DNA of 64,000 bases, taken from assembly GCF_000425165.1 (NCBI RefSeq), contig NZ_AULG01000026.1:16335-80334 (forward strand), in the 5' to 3' direction. The translations under genes were made by a program, and so were the position numbers. The notes beneath the pieces are model-generated. The model made no database searches, was not told the DNA's origin, and saw nothing but the letters and a program-made list of their open reading frames with translations. The DNA is from Photobacterium halotolerans DSM 18316. GTDB taxonomy: Bacteria; Pseudomonadota; Gammaproteobacteria; Enterobacterales; Vibrionaceae. Shown piece after piece: positions 1 through 8,478 of this stretch (its first letter is position 1; each line of letters starts with the position of its first letter).

Positions 1-171
1 GCAAACGAAGCCGGATTTCAGGGGTCACTGATCGATGTGAGCGATGATATGCTGATTTATCAGCTGAAAATGCGACAGGAAAAACAGGAGGCCATGATTC
101 CGGGCCTGGCGAAAGACTGCGAGCCAGATTTCAAAACCGCCATACTCAAAGCCAGAGGGATTATCCAATAA
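1..171 (+). CDS. C-terminal end of an unidentified protein (partial)
   Basis: An open frame runs in from the window edge for 56 codons and stops with TAA at 169-171. The visible tail is hydrophilic and helical in character, ending in KARGIIQ, with no motif I recognise. It lies upstream of ccoG on the same strand, separated by about 180 bases. I cannot name the family from the C-terminus alone. Confidence 0.6.
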   Translation, partial: ANEAGFQGSLIDVSDDMLIYQLKMRQEKQEAMIPGLAKDCEPDFKTAILKARGIIQ

Positions 172-349
172 CCCCAAAAACCTTAAGCGCATTTTTTGAG
201 CGAGGTAGAATATTCAACCAGTTAGATAAGGTATAATCCGAGCTTATTACTATCAGGGCCAACAGCACCTGAATTTATGATTGCCCAGGCGATGCACCCG
301 GGCACATCTGCCAGCGTACAGACTGGCTATGCCCAAGGAATGCAATGCC

Positions 350-1780
350 ATGAACCAAGAGAGAATCAAAATTAAGGACGTCACTCCCAAAGAGTACAAC
401 CCTAAGACCCATAAAGGCGGCGACGACCGCTTCAACCCGAGTAACCGTATTTATGTACGGGCCATGAAAGGGGTCTATCAGCAGCTGCGCCAGCGTATGG
501 GGTGGTTAATGATGGGCCTGTTCCTGATACTGCCGTGGATCACCTACAATGGCAGACAGGCGATTTTGCTTGATATCGGCCGCCAGCAGTTCAACATTTT
601 CGGTACCACTTTCTGGCCTCAGGATCTGATGTTACTGGCCAGCCTGCTGATGGTCGCGGCCTTTGCGCTGTTTTTTGTCACCACCTTTCTCGGCCGGGTC
701 TGGTGCGGTTATATGTGCCCGCAAACGGTCTGGACCTTCATCTACATCTGGTTTGAGGAAAAGCTGGAAGGGCCGGCCAACAAGCGCCGCACCCAGGACA
801 GCAAGGCACTGACCTCCGATCTTGTTGTGCGCAAAACCCTCAAGCACATAGCCTGGCTGGTGGTCGCCCTGATCAGCGGCCTGACCTTCGTCGGCTATTT
901 TCTGCCTATCCGTGAATTAGTTCCCGGCTTCTTCACCTTCAGTGCCAGCTTCCTGGCGGTGTTCTGGGTACTGTTCTTCACCTTCTGCACCTATGGCAAC
1001 GCCGGCTGGATGCGCTCCATCGTCTGTATTCACATGTGTCCGTATGCCAGATTCCAGTCCGCCATGTTCGACAAAGACACCTATATCGTCGGCTATGATG
1101 CCGCCCGGGGCGAAAAACGCGGCCCGCGCTCGCGCAAAACCGATCATAAAGCGCAGGGGCTGGGCGACTGTATCGACTGTAACCTCTGCGTCCAGGTTTG
1201 CCCGACCGGGATCGATATCCGCGATGGTCTGCAGTATGAGTGCATTAACTGCGGTGCCTGTGTGGATGCCTGTAACCAGACGATGGACAAAATGGGCTAT
1301 CCGCGCGATCTGATCACTTACACCACAGAGCACAAGCTGGAAGGCAAGAAAACCCATATCATGCGGCCGAAACTGATCGGCTACGGCGCTGTGATGCTGG
1401 CGATGTTCGGCCTGATGGCCTATCTGGTGGTTTCCGTGCAGCCTATGGGACTGGATGTGATCCGCGACCGTAACCAGCTGTTCCGTATCAATAACGAAGG
1501 GCTGGTCGAGAATACCTACACCCTGAAAATTCTCAATAAAACCCAGCAGGATGCCACTTATCAGCTGCAGGTTGAAGGTCTGGACAATGCCCAGTGGTAT
1601 GGCCCTCAGCAGGTGAATGTCAATGCCGGTGAAGTGTTTACCCTGCCGATCAGCCTGGGCGTTGACCCTTATGAGCTTGAACGGCCTATTGTCGATATCC
1701 GGTTTATCATGGAACATCAGGGCAGCGAGGAAACCAGTCGTCTGGTGACCGACAGCCGCTTTATCGGCGAGTTACGCTAA
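350..1780 (+). CDS. ccoG: Cytochrome c oxidase accessory protein CcoG (FixG/RdxA family)
   Basis: A 476-residue membrane ferredoxin-like protein. The CcoG family is needed for maturation of cbb3-type oxidase and is described as a cupric reductase supplying Cu(I). Several membrane spans are visible in the N-terminal half, including one around residues 50-70. CGYMCP lies near residue 118 and CIHMCPY near 226. Two 4Fe-4S motifs follow (CIDCNLCVQVCP near 274 and CINCGACVDAC near 297), then one more membrane span and a periplasmic Ig-like C-terminal domain. The ATG at 350 is chosen because AAGGAA at 335-340 sits 9 bases upstream; in-frame ATGs at 281 and 329 lack this. A TATAAT at 232-237 could be the -10. 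No ccoNOP genes are in the window. A terminator follows. Confidence 0.95.
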   Translation: MNQERIKIKDVTPKEYNPKTHKGGDDRFNPSNRIYVRAMKGVYQQLRQRMGWLMMGLFLILPWITYNGRQAILLDIGRQQFNIFGTTFWPQDLMLLASLLMVAAFALFFVTTFLGRVWCGYMCPQTVWTFIYIWFEEKLEGPANKRRTQDSKALTSDLVVRKTLKHIAWLVVALISGLTFVGYFLPIRELVPGFFTFSASFLAVFWVLFFTFCTYGNAGWMRSIVCIHMCPYARFQSAMFDKDTYIVGYDAARGEKRGPRSRKTDHKAQGLGDCIDCNLCVQVCPTGIDIRDGLQYECINCGACVDACNQTMDKMGYPRDLITYTTEHKLEGKKTHIMRPKLIGYGAVMLAMFGLMAYLVVSVQPMGLDVIRDRNQLFRINNEGLVENTYTLKILNKTQQDATYQLQVEGLDNAQWYGPQQVNVNAGEVFTLPISLGVDPYELERPIVDIRFIMEHQGSEETSRLVTDSRFIGELR

Positions 1781-1802
1781 CCCCTCACGCCAATCAGTAA
1801 AT

Positions 1803-1828
1803 AAAGGGCCGATTACGGCCCTTTTTCA
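1803..1828 (+). terminator. Rho-independent terminator after ccoG
   Basis: An 8-bp perfect stem, AAAGGGCC (1803-1810) with GGCCCTTT (1817-1824), has a 6-base loop and leads into a short T run. It separates ccoG from srkA. Confidence 0.85.
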
Positions 1829-1874
1829 TTATGCTGTATACTGATGCGACATTTATAACCATGGCTGTAACACT

Positions 1875-2864
1875 ATGACAGCACTTGATGATTTCAGCTT
1901 TGCTGATCTGACACCGGACTTACTGCTCAATGCGCTGGAGAGCACGGGCATTTATGCCTCATCGGGACTGTTGCCCCTCAACAGTTATGAAAACCGGGTC
2001 TACCAGTTCAGCAGTGATGACGGCCGCCGCTACGTCGCCAAATTCTACCGTCCGCAGCGATGGAGTGATGCCCAGATCCAGGAAGAACATGACTTCGCCG
2101 CCGAACTGGCTGCTCAGGAAATTCCGCTGGCAGCGCCCCTGGTCATGAACGGCCAAACCCTGCACCACTATGAACACCACCGTTTCGCGCTGTTCCCCAG
2201 CGTCGGCGGCCGCCAGTTTGAAGTCGATAATGTTGACCAGCTTGAGCAGGTCGGCCGCTTCCTGGGCCGCATCCACAAAGTCGGTCAGCGCACACTGTTC
2301 AGCCACAGGCCCACGCTGGGGCTGGAGGAGTATCTGGTTCAGCCCCGACTCGTCCTGGAGCAGTCCGGGTTTATCCCGATGCATCTGGAATCGGCTTTTT
2401 TCGGCGATCTGGACCGCCTGATCGCCTTACTGAGCGAGCGCTGGCACAGCGACTGGCAGTCGCAACGTATTCACGGCGACTGCCATCCGGGCAACATACT
2501 GTGGCGCGACGGTCCGCTGTTTGTCGACCTGGACGATGCGCGAAACGGGCCGGCGGTGCAGGATCTATGGATGCTGCTCAACGGCAGTCGCCAGGATCAG
2601 CTGATGCAGCTGGATACCCTGCTGGAAGCGTATAGCGAATTTGCCGATTTTGATCCGCGTGAATTGCAACTTATTGAACCATTACGCGGTCTTAGATTGG
2701 TGCATTACATGGCATGGCTAGCAAAACGCTGGCAGGATCCGGCTTTCCCGCGTGCATTCCCCTGGTTTGCTGATGCAAAATACTGGGAAGGTCAGGTACT
2801 GGCCATCAAAGAACAACTGGCTGCCCTTGAAGAGCCGCCACTGCAGCTGATGCCGCAATGGTAA
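1875..2864 (+). CDS. srkA: Stress response kinase A (RdoA/YihE)
   Basis: A 329-residue cytoplasmic Ser/Thr protein kinase of the aminoglycoside-phosphotransferase/choline-kinase fold, the same size as E. coli SrkA. The catalytic loop HGDCHPGNIL is near residue 200 and the metal-binding DLDDA near 217. The N-terminal glycine-poor lobe has the expected YVAKFYRP lysine. The family protects against stress-induced death and in E. coli is co-transcribed with dsbA. Here dsbA follows after 72 bases on the same strand, so the two probably share an operon. Confidence 0.93.
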   Translation: MTALDDFSFADLTPDLLLNALESTGIYASSGLLPLNSYENRVYQFSSDDGRRYVAKFYRPQRWSDAQIQEEHDFAAELAAQEIPLAAPLVMNGQTLHHYEHHRFALFPSVGGRQFEVDNVDQLEQVGRFLGRIHKVGQRTLFSHRPTLGLEEYLVQPRLVLEQSGFIPMHLESAFFGDLDRLIALLSERWHSDWQSQRIHGDCHPGNILWRDGPLFVDLDDARNGPAVQDLWMLLNGSRQDQLMQLDTLLEAYSEFADFDPRELQLIEPLRGLRLVHYMAWLAKRWQDPAFPRAFPWFADAKYWEGQVLAIKEQLAALEEPPLQLMPQW

Positions 2865-2936
2865 TCAGTCTGACTTGAATCCGAACAGCCGTACCTGTAA
2901 AAGGTATTGTATTGATTTTTCAGGGAGAACCCTTAC

Positions 2937-3539
2937 ATGTTGAAAACACTTTTTGCGCTGGCAACAGCAGCGCTGCTTTCTTTTTCCGCGCATGCCGCCA
3001 AGTTTAGCGAAGGCGATTACTATCAGGTGCTGGAACTGCCGAAATCATCCACGCCGGTTGTGAACGAGTTTTTCTCGTTTTACTGCCCGCATTGCTTCAA
3101 CTTTGAACCGCTGATCCAGCAGCTGAAAACCAAAATCCCGGACAACGCCAAGTTCCAGAAAAGCCATGTCTCCTTCATGGGCGGCAACATGGGCACCTCG
3201 ATGAGCAAGGCTTACGCGACCTCGGTCACCCTGGGTATTGATGACAAAATGATCCCGGTACTGTTCAGCCAGATCCATCAGGCGAACAAACCGCCGCGCA
3301 ACGATGAAGAGCTGCGCCAGATCTTTCTCGATAACGGCGTGAAAGCCGAAGACTTCGACGGCGCCTTCAACAGCTTCGCCGTCAACTCTATGGTCAACCG
3401 TTTCAACAAAGGCTTCCGCGACAGCGGCCTGACCGGTGTCCCGGCCGTGGTGGTCAACAACAAATACCTGGTGAAAACCGACAAAGTAAAATCCGCCGAT
3501 GAATACTTCGAGCTGATCAACTTCCTGCTCAAGCAGTAA
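2937..3539 (+). CDS. dsbA: Periplasmic thiol:disulfide interchange protein DsbA
   Basis: A 200-residue protein with a classical signal peptide of about 20 residues (cleavage after AHA) and a thioredoxin fold. The active site CPHC is near residues 50-53, followed later by the conserved cis-Pro in TGVPAVV. It introduces disulfides into exported proteins and is reoxidised by DsbB, which is not in this window. A ribosome site (CAGGGAGAA) lies just upstream of the ATG. It is downstream of srkA and ends before a strong terminator. Confidence 0.96.
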   Translation: MLKTLFALATAALLSFSAHAAKFSEGDYYQVLELPKSSTPVVNEFFSFYCPHCFNFEPLIQQLKTKIPDNAKFQKSHVSFMGGNMGTSMSKAYATSVTLGIDDKMIPVLFSQIHQANKPPRNDEELRQIFLDNGVKAEDFDGAFNSFAVNSMVNRFNKGFRDSGLTGVPAVVVNNKYLVKTDKVKSADEYFELINFLLKQ

Positions 3540-3554
3540 GTTTTTTTCTCTGTG

Positions 3555-3580
3555 AAAAAGGGCCGAAAGGCCCTTTTTTT
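3555..3580. terminator. Bidirectional terminator between dsbA and comM
   Basis: A 10-bp perfect stem, AAAAAGGGCC (3555-3564) with GGCCCTTTTT (3569-3578), carries a GAAA tetraloop. T runs are present on either strand, so it can end both dsbA and the convergent comM transcript. Confidence 0.9.
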
Positions 3581-3604
3581 GTCTCAGTTGTTTCTCCGAA
3601 CAAG

Positions 3605-5131
3605 TCACACCACCTGGCTGGTGATCTGCTTCAGCAGCCGGTCCATGGCGCGGTAGCCTAAGGCTTCGGCCAGATGGGCCCGTTCGATCTCGGGTTTGCC
3701 GGCCAGATCGGCGATGGTGCGGGCGACTTTGATGATGCGGTGATAGGCGCGGATCGACAGGCCGAGCTGATGCAGGGCGGTTTCGAGAAACTCAGCGTCG
3801 GCTTTGGTCAGTGCGCAGTGCTGGTCCAGTTCACGGGTACCGAGCAGGGCATTGATCTTGCCGCCGCGGCTGTGCATCCGGCCCCGCGCTTCCTTCACCC
3901 GCTCTTTGATCACCCCGGTGGTTTCCCCTCTGTCGCCGCCCTGTGCCAGGGTGCCACGCGGCAGGGCGGGGATCTCAATCGACATATCAAACCGGTCCAG
4001 CAACGGGCCGGACAAACGTCCCAGATAACGCAGTATCGCCTGCGGATTGGTACGGGTCTGGCTGCCTTCGTAGTAACCGGTCGGGCTGGGATTGAGCGCA
4101 CCAATGAGCTGGAACCGGGCCGGAAAGGTGGTTTTGCTGGTGGCTCGGGAAATCACGATCTCGCCAGATTCCAGCGGTTCACGTAAAGAATCCAGCACTT
4201 TTCGCTCAAACTCCGGCATTTCATCTAAAAACAGAATCCCGTTATGGGCCAGCGAAATTTCACCGGGGCGGGGGATAGAGCCGCCGCCCACCAGCGCCGC
4301 CATCGAGCTGGAATGATGCGGGGCGCGAAACGGGCGGTTGCGCCAGTTGCCGGCATGGAGTGACTGCGCGGTCAGGGAAGTAATGGCGGCGGTTTCCAGC
4401 GCTTCCTCGACATCCATCTCAGGCAGCAAATCGCACAACCGCGAGGCCAGCATAGTCTTGCCGGTGCCGGGCGGGCCGACAAACAGCAAATTGTGGCCGC
4501 CTGCCGCGGCGATCTCCAGCGCCCTTTTGCCCTGCTGCTGACCTATGATGTCCTGCATGTCGCGGCCATTGACCGTCGGCAGAGCCTGACCGGGCGCGCG
4601 ACAATGCAGCGACAGCGCTTCCTGACCACACAGGTAGGCACACACGGCCAGTAAGCTGGCCGCTGATTTGTGTATCTCCCTGCCCACCAGCGCCGCCTGA
4701 TCGCCATTGGCATCGGGCAGCACCAGGCAGCGGTTCTTCTGCTTGGCCGCCAGCGCCGCCGGCAGCGCGCCCTTGATGGAACGTAACTCGCCAGACAGAG
4801 CCAGTTCGCCCAAAAATTCATGATCGTGCAGCTTAGTGTCGGGGATCTGGCCCGATGCGGCCAAAATGCCCAGCGCGATGGGCAAGTCAAAGCGCCCGCC
4901 TTCTTTGGGCAGATCGGCCGGGGCCAGATTGACAGTGATCCGGCGCGACGGAAATTCGAAATTGGCATTCACTATCGCGCTTCTGACTCTGTCTCTGGCC
5001 TCCTTCACTGTGGTCTCAGGTAACCCCACCAGATTGACCGCCGGCAGGCCATTACTGAGGTGAACCTCGATGGTAACCGCCGGCGCATCCACCCCGACAC
5101 AAGCCCTGCTGTGAACTATCGCCAACGTCAT
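3605..5131 (-). CDS. comM: Competence-type Mg-chelatase-like AAA+ ATPase ComM (YifB)
   Basis: A 508-residue protein. The N-terminal ComM/Lon-like domain carries the family signature GLPETTVKEARDRVR. A central AAA+ module has Walker A GPPGTGKT near residue 218 and Walker B ILFLDEMPEF, and a C-terminal Mg-chelatase helical domain contains LSIRAYHRIIKVARTIADL. ComM is a hexameric helicase that promotes branch migration during natural transformation, notably in Vibrio. The ATG at 5131 is preferred over the in-frame TTG at 5137 because GAGG lies 6 bases upstream of it. It is divergent from the ilv operon, the same arrangement as in E. coli. Confidence 0.95.
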   Translation of the reverse strand: MTLAIVHSRACVGVDAPAVTIEVHLSNGLPAVNLVGLPETTVKEARDRVRSAIVNANFEFPSRRITVNLAPADLPKEGGRFDLPIALGILAASGQIPDTKLHDHEFLGELALSGELRSIKGALPAALAAKQKNRCLVLPDANGDQAALVGREIHKSAASLLAVCAYLCGQEALSLHCRAPGQALPTVNGRDMQDIIGQQQGKRALEIAAAGGHNLLFVGPPGTGKTMLASRLCDLLPEMDVEEALETAAITSLTAQSLHAGNWRNRPFRAPHHSSSMAALVGGGSIPRPGEISLAHNGILFLDEMPEFERKVLDSLREPLESGEIVISRATSKTTFPARFQLIGALNPSPTGYYEGSQTRTNPQAILRYLGRLSGPLLDRFDMSIEIPALPRGTLAQGGDRGETTGVIKERVKEARGRMHSRGGKINALLGTRELDQHCALTKADAEFLETALHQLGLSIRAYHRIIKVARTIADLAGKPEIERAHLAEALGYRAMDRLLKQITSQVV

Positions 5132-5243
5132 TTTCAACCTCTCAATAAATTAATTAACTGCCATATCACTGGATAAACACGTTTTATCAGCATAATGTAC
5201 GCAAGATATCCAAGGCGGATTGAAAATAACCACAACAAATTTC

Positions 5244-5273
5244 TTGTCATGCGACGAATGTCTGTGTTAAGAC
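5244..5273 (+). promoter_or_regulatory. Possible ilv operon promoter
   Basis: TTGTCA (5244-5249) and TAAGAC (5268-5273) are 18 bases apart, about 45 bases before the leader-peptide start. The -10 is poor, so this is only the best candidate in the comM-ilvL gap. Confidence 0.3.
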
Positions 5274-5318
5274 TAAGGGCGCACAACACATAAACAAGAA
5301 TTTTGGACAGACAAGTCA

Positions 5319-5408
5319 ATGCTATTAAACGTCAACCTACTGGTCCTCATTATTAACGTCATCGTGGTGATTATCTCACCGCGACGGGGGCTGGCAGGCG
5401 TAAAATAG
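5319..5408 (+). CDS. ilvL: ilv operon leader peptide
   Basis: A 29-codon open frame from ATG 5319 to TAG 5408. Its first 19 residues are almost all Leu, Val, Ile and Asn (five Leu, five Val and five Ile in the peptide before the SPRRG tail). This is the control-codon composition of an IlvL attenuation peptide, in which ribosome stalling under Leu/Val/Ile starvation favours the antiterminator. A GC-rich terminator follows 21 bases after the stop and ilvG starts downstream. It is too short for a standard ORF caller. A modest GGAC lies 12 bases upstream of the ATG as a ribosome site. Confidence 0.88.
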   Translation: MLLNVNLLVLIINVIVVIISPRRGLAGVK

Positions 5409-5429
5409 CACATACGCAAACACACGCAG

Positions 5430-5467
5430 AAAAAGCCCCCGCACCGACAAGGTCCGGGGGCTTTTTT
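5430..5467 (+). terminator. ilv attenuator terminator
   Basis: AAAAAGCCCCCG (5430-5441) pairs with CGGGGGCTTTTTT, with an inner ACC/GGT extension across one mismatch, and runs into six T. Its place between ilvL and ilvG marks it as the transcription attenuator of the operon. Confidence 0.9.
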
Positions 5468-5545
5468 CATACCTGATGCCAGAAGACTGCACTATTCCAA
5501 TAAACCGCAGCACTGGCAGAGGTCATCAAGAAACAGGGAGCCATG

Positions 5546-7195
5546 ATGACAGGCGCAGAGTTAGTAGTAGAAGCCTTGAAGCAACAGGGGGTGAGCACAG
5601 TCTTCGGATATCCGGGCGGTGCCATCATGCCAATTTACGATGCCTTGTACGATGGCGGCGTCAGGCACGTGCTGTGCCGCCACGAACAGGGTGCTGCCAT
5701 CGCCGCTATCGGGTATGCCAGAGCCAGCAAAGGGATAGGGGTTTGCCTGGCCACCTCAGGGCCGGGTGCCACCAACCTGATCACCGGACTGGCCGACGCC
5801 ATGCTGGATTCCATCCCGCTCGTGGCTATCACAGGTCAGGTCGCCAGCCCTATGATAGGCACTGACGCGTTTCAGGAAGTCGATGTCCTGGGGATGTCAC
5901 TGTCGTGCACCAAGCACAGTTTTCTGGTGACAGACCCGGCAGAACTGCCCGCCGTACTGAGCGAAGCCTTTGAAGTGGCACTGAGCGGCCGACCGGGCCC
6001 TGTGCTGGTGGATATCGCCAAAGACGTACAAGTTGCCGCCATCGAACACCCGCTTGCCCCACTGCATGAATTACCGGCGTTACCCGAGACCGACCCTGCA
6101 CAGTTTGCCCTGGCTCAGCAGCTTATTGCCGACAGCCAGCGTCCTATTCTTTATGTCGGCGGCGGGGTACAGCTGGCAGATGCCGTCGCCAGTGTGCGCG
6201 CGTTTCTCGACATCACGCACATGCCGGCAGTCTCGACCCTGAAAGGGCTGGGCTGTGTTGAGAAAAACTACCCCTATCACCTGGGTATGCTGGGGATGCA
6301 CGGCACTAAAGCTGCCAATCTGGCGGTACAGGAAGCCGATTTGCTGATTGCGGTCGGTGCCCGTTTCGATGACAGGGTGACAGGCAAACTGGATACCTTC
6401 GCCCCCCACGCCAAAGTAGTTCATCTGGATATCGATACCGCCGAGCTGGGTAAACTGCGTCAGGCTCATGCCGCTTTGCGCTGCGATATCAATGAGGTGC
6501 TACCGCAACTGGCCCGCCCGATGGCGCTGGCGCCCTGGCAACAGCACGTTACCCGCCTGATGGCAGACAACGGCTGGCGTTATGACCATCCTGGCGAGCG
6601 CATTTTCGCGCCGCTGCTGCTGAAACAACTGTCAGACAAAATGGATGACAGCACGGTCATCAGCACCGATGTCGGCCAGCACCAGATGTGGGTCGCCCAG
6701 CATATGAGCCACAGACAACCGCAGAATCTGCTGACCTCGGCCGGGCTCGGCACTATGGGCTTCGGCCTGCCGGCCGCGATCGGTGCCAAACTGTCCCGTC
6801 CGGATGATCAGTCTATTCTGGTATCGGGCGACGGCTCTTTCATGATGAATGTGCAGGAACTGGGCACCATCCGCCGTCTCGGCCTGCCGGTCAAGATTGT
6901 ACTGCTGGACAACCAGCGTCTGGGCATGGTGCGCCAGTGGCAGGAGCTGTTCTTTGACGGCCGCTACAGCGAAACCAACCTGTCCGATAACCCGGATTTC
7001 GTCACCCTGGCCAGTGCCTTCGGCATCCCGGGCCAGACCATTACGCGCAAAGATCAGGTCGGTCCTGCGCTGGATACTCTGCTGGCGAGCGAGACAGCCT
7101 ACCTGCTGCACGTTGCCATTTCTGAAGCTGATAACGTCTGGCCGCTGGTTCCGCCCGGTGGTGCCAACCACGACATGATGGAGGAACCTGTATGA
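5546..7195 (+). CDS. ilvG: Acetolactate synthase II large subunit
   Basis: A 549-residue ThDP-dependent acetohydroxyacid synthase catalytic subunit, making acetolactate/acetohydroxybutyrate for Val, Leu and Ile. An N-terminal PYR domain with GYPGGAIMP is followed by a central FAD-binding domain and a C-terminal PP domain with the ThDP motif GDGSFMMN near residue 428. The frame is intact, unlike the frameshifted ilvG of E. coli K-12. ATG 5546 is preferred over ATG 5543 because AGGGAG at 5535-5540 is then 5 bases away. Its stop overlaps the ilvM start (ATGA). Confidence 0.96.
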   Translation: MTGAELVVEALKQQGVSTVFGYPGGAIMPIYDALYDGGVRHVLCRHEQGAAIAAIGYARASKGIGVCLATSGPGATNLITGLADAMLDSIPLVAITGQVASPMIGTDAFQEVDVLGMSLSCTKHSFLVTDPAELPAVLSEAFEVALSGRPGPVLVDIAKDVQVAAIEHPLAPLHELPALPETDPAQFALAQQLIADSQRPILYVGGGVQLADAVASVRAFLDITHMPAVSTLKGLGCVEKNYPYHLGMLGMHGTKAANLAVQEADLLIAVGARFDDRVTGKLDTFAPHAKVVHLDIDTAELGKLRQAHAALRCDINEVLPQLARPMALAPWQQHVTRLMADNGWRYDHPGERIFAPLLLKQLSDKMDDSTVISTDVGQHQMWVAQHMSHRQPQNLLTSAGLGTMGFGLPAAIGAKLSRPDDQSILVSGDGSFMMNVQELGTIRRLGLPVKIVLLDNQRLGMVRQWQELFFDGRYSETNLSDNPDFVTLASAFGIPGQTITRKDQVGPALDTLLASETAYLLHVAISEADNVWPLVPPGGANHDMMEEPV

Positions 7196-7452
7196 CCCAG
7201 CACACCCTGACTATCCAAGCCACCAGCCGTCCGGAATTACTGGAACGTGTTCTAAGAATCACACGCCACCGCGGATTCATGGTAAAACAGTTTTCAATGG
7301 CGCATAGTGAAGATTGTCAGTCCGTCGACATTGAAGTCACGGTAGACAGCGAGCGTCCCATCAGTGCCCTCTATCACCAGTTGGACAAACTGTGGGATGT
7401 CAACGGCGTCACCATTTTAGAGCAACAACAAAAACAACAAATCAGCGCATAA
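7192..7452 (+). CDS. ilvM: Acetolactate synthase II regulatory small subunit
   Basis: An 86-residue single ACT-domain protein, the regulatory partner of IlvG. The start overlaps the ilvG stop by 4 bases, so the subunits are translationally coupled. The ACT pattern ([23 protein letters not shown]) occupies nearly the whole protein. The short Gln-rich tail (EQQQKQQ) is unremarkable. Confidence 0.93.
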   Translation: MTQHTLTIQATSRPELLERVLRITRHRGFMVKQFSMAHSEDCQSVDIEVTVDSERPISALYHQLDKLWDVNGVTILEQQQKQQISA

Positions 7453-7467
7453 CGAAAGGATTACACA

Positions 7468-8400
7468 ATGGCAAACACAGCAGATTACATTTGGTTTAAT
7501 GGCGACATGGTGCCTTGGGCAGACGCGAAAGTACACGTACTGACTCACGCGATGCACTACGGTACCTCCGTGTTCGAAGGCATTCGCTGCTACGAGACGC
7601 CAAACGGACCTGTGGTCTTCCGTCACCGTGAACACATGGCCCGACTGAAAGATTCTGCCAAGATCTACCGCTTCCCGATCCCATACACTGTTGATGAGCT
7701 GATGGAAGCCTGCCGCGAAACCCTGCGCGCCAACAAACTCAATTCTGCCTATATCCGTCCGCTGGGCTATGTGCCTAACGTGGGTCTGGGTGTCTGTCCG
7801 CCGAACGGCACGGAAATGGATCTGATCATCGCGGCGTTTTCCTGGGGCTCTTACCTGGGCGAAGAAGCACTGGCCAACGGGATCGATGCCATGGTGTCGA
7901 GCTGGAACCGCGCCGCGCCGAATACCATTCCGACCGCTGCCAAAGCGGGTGGTAACTACCTGTCTTCGCTGTTAGTCGGTGGTGAAGCCCGTCGTCACGG
8001 CTATGCCGAAGGCATTGCGCTGGATGTACGCGGCTACCTCTCTGAAGGGGCCGGCGAAAACATCTTTGTGATCCGCAACGGGGTGATTTCTACCCCGCCG
8101 GCCACCAGCGCCATTCTGCCGGGTATTACCCGCGATGCCATAGTGACGCTGGCCAAAGACATGGGTTATGAGATCCGCGAAGAAAACATCGCCCGCGAAG
8201 CGCTGTATCTGGCCGATGAAGTCTTCATGACAGGCACCGCAGCGGAAATCGTCCCGGTGCGCAGTGTGGATCAGATCACAGTCGGCGAAGGCAAACGCGG
8301 CCCGATCACCGAAAAAATTCAGGCGGCCTTCTTTGGCCTGTTCAATGGTCAGACAGAAGACAAGTGGGGCTGGCTGGATCCTGTATATCCGGCAAAATAA
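7468..8400 (+). CDS. ilvE: Branched-chain amino-acid aminotransferase
   Basis: A 310-residue fold-type IV PLP aminotransferase that performs the last step of Val, Leu and Ile synthesis with glutamate as donor. It has HAMHYGTSVFEGIRCY near the N-terminus, the PLP lysine in AAKAGGNYL near residue 159, and the EGAGENIF and GTAAE motifs. Length matches the E. coli enzyme (309). It lies 15 bases after ilvM in the operon. Confidence 0.96.
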   Translation: MANTADYIWFNGDMVPWADAKVHVLTHAMHYGTSVFEGIRCYETPNGPVVFRHREHMARLKDSAKIYRFPIPYTVDELMEACRETLRANKLNSAYIRPLGYVPNVGLGVCPPNGTEMDLIIAAFSWGSYLGEEALANGIDAMVSSWNRAAPNTIPTAAKAGGNYLSSLLVGGEARRHGYAEGIALDVRGYLSEGAGENIFVIRNGVISTPPATSAILPGITRDAIVTLAKDMGYEIREENIAREALYLADEVFMTGTAAEIVPVRSVDQITVGEGKRGPITEKIQAAFFGLFNGQTEDKWGWLDPVYPAK

Positions 8401-8431
8401 GCCACACTTATAAGCAAGAGAAGCAATGTCC

Positions 8432-8457
8432 CCGCCGGTGTCTTCGGGCACCGGCGG
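8432..8457 (+). other. Intercistronic hairpin with cUUCGg tetraloop, ilvE-ilvD
   Basis: CCGCCGGTG (8432-8440) pairs perfectly with CACCGGCGG (8449-8457). The remaining 8 bases extend the helix by U.G and C-G to a C(UUCG)G tetraloop (8442-8447). It is not followed by a T run but by A-rich sequence and the ilvD ribosome site (AAAAGGAA). It is therefore more likely an mRNA stability or processing element than a terminator. Confidence 0.8.
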
Positions 8458-8478
8458 CCAAAAAAGGAATTTCACGTT

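Noticed and set aside
5134..5319. 61-codon minus-strand frame in the comM-ilvL gap
   Set aside because: It overlaps the start of comM and the ilv promoter region, and has no ribosome site or family similarity.
5273..5470. 65-codon minus-strand frame over ilvL and the attenuator
   Set aside because: It is antisense to the leader peptide and terminator, which explain the sequence better.
5651..5661. Other CACGTG hexamers (for example near 5656, 10060 and 57957) as parS
   Set aside because: They lack the GTTYC/GRAAC arms needed for a parS site.
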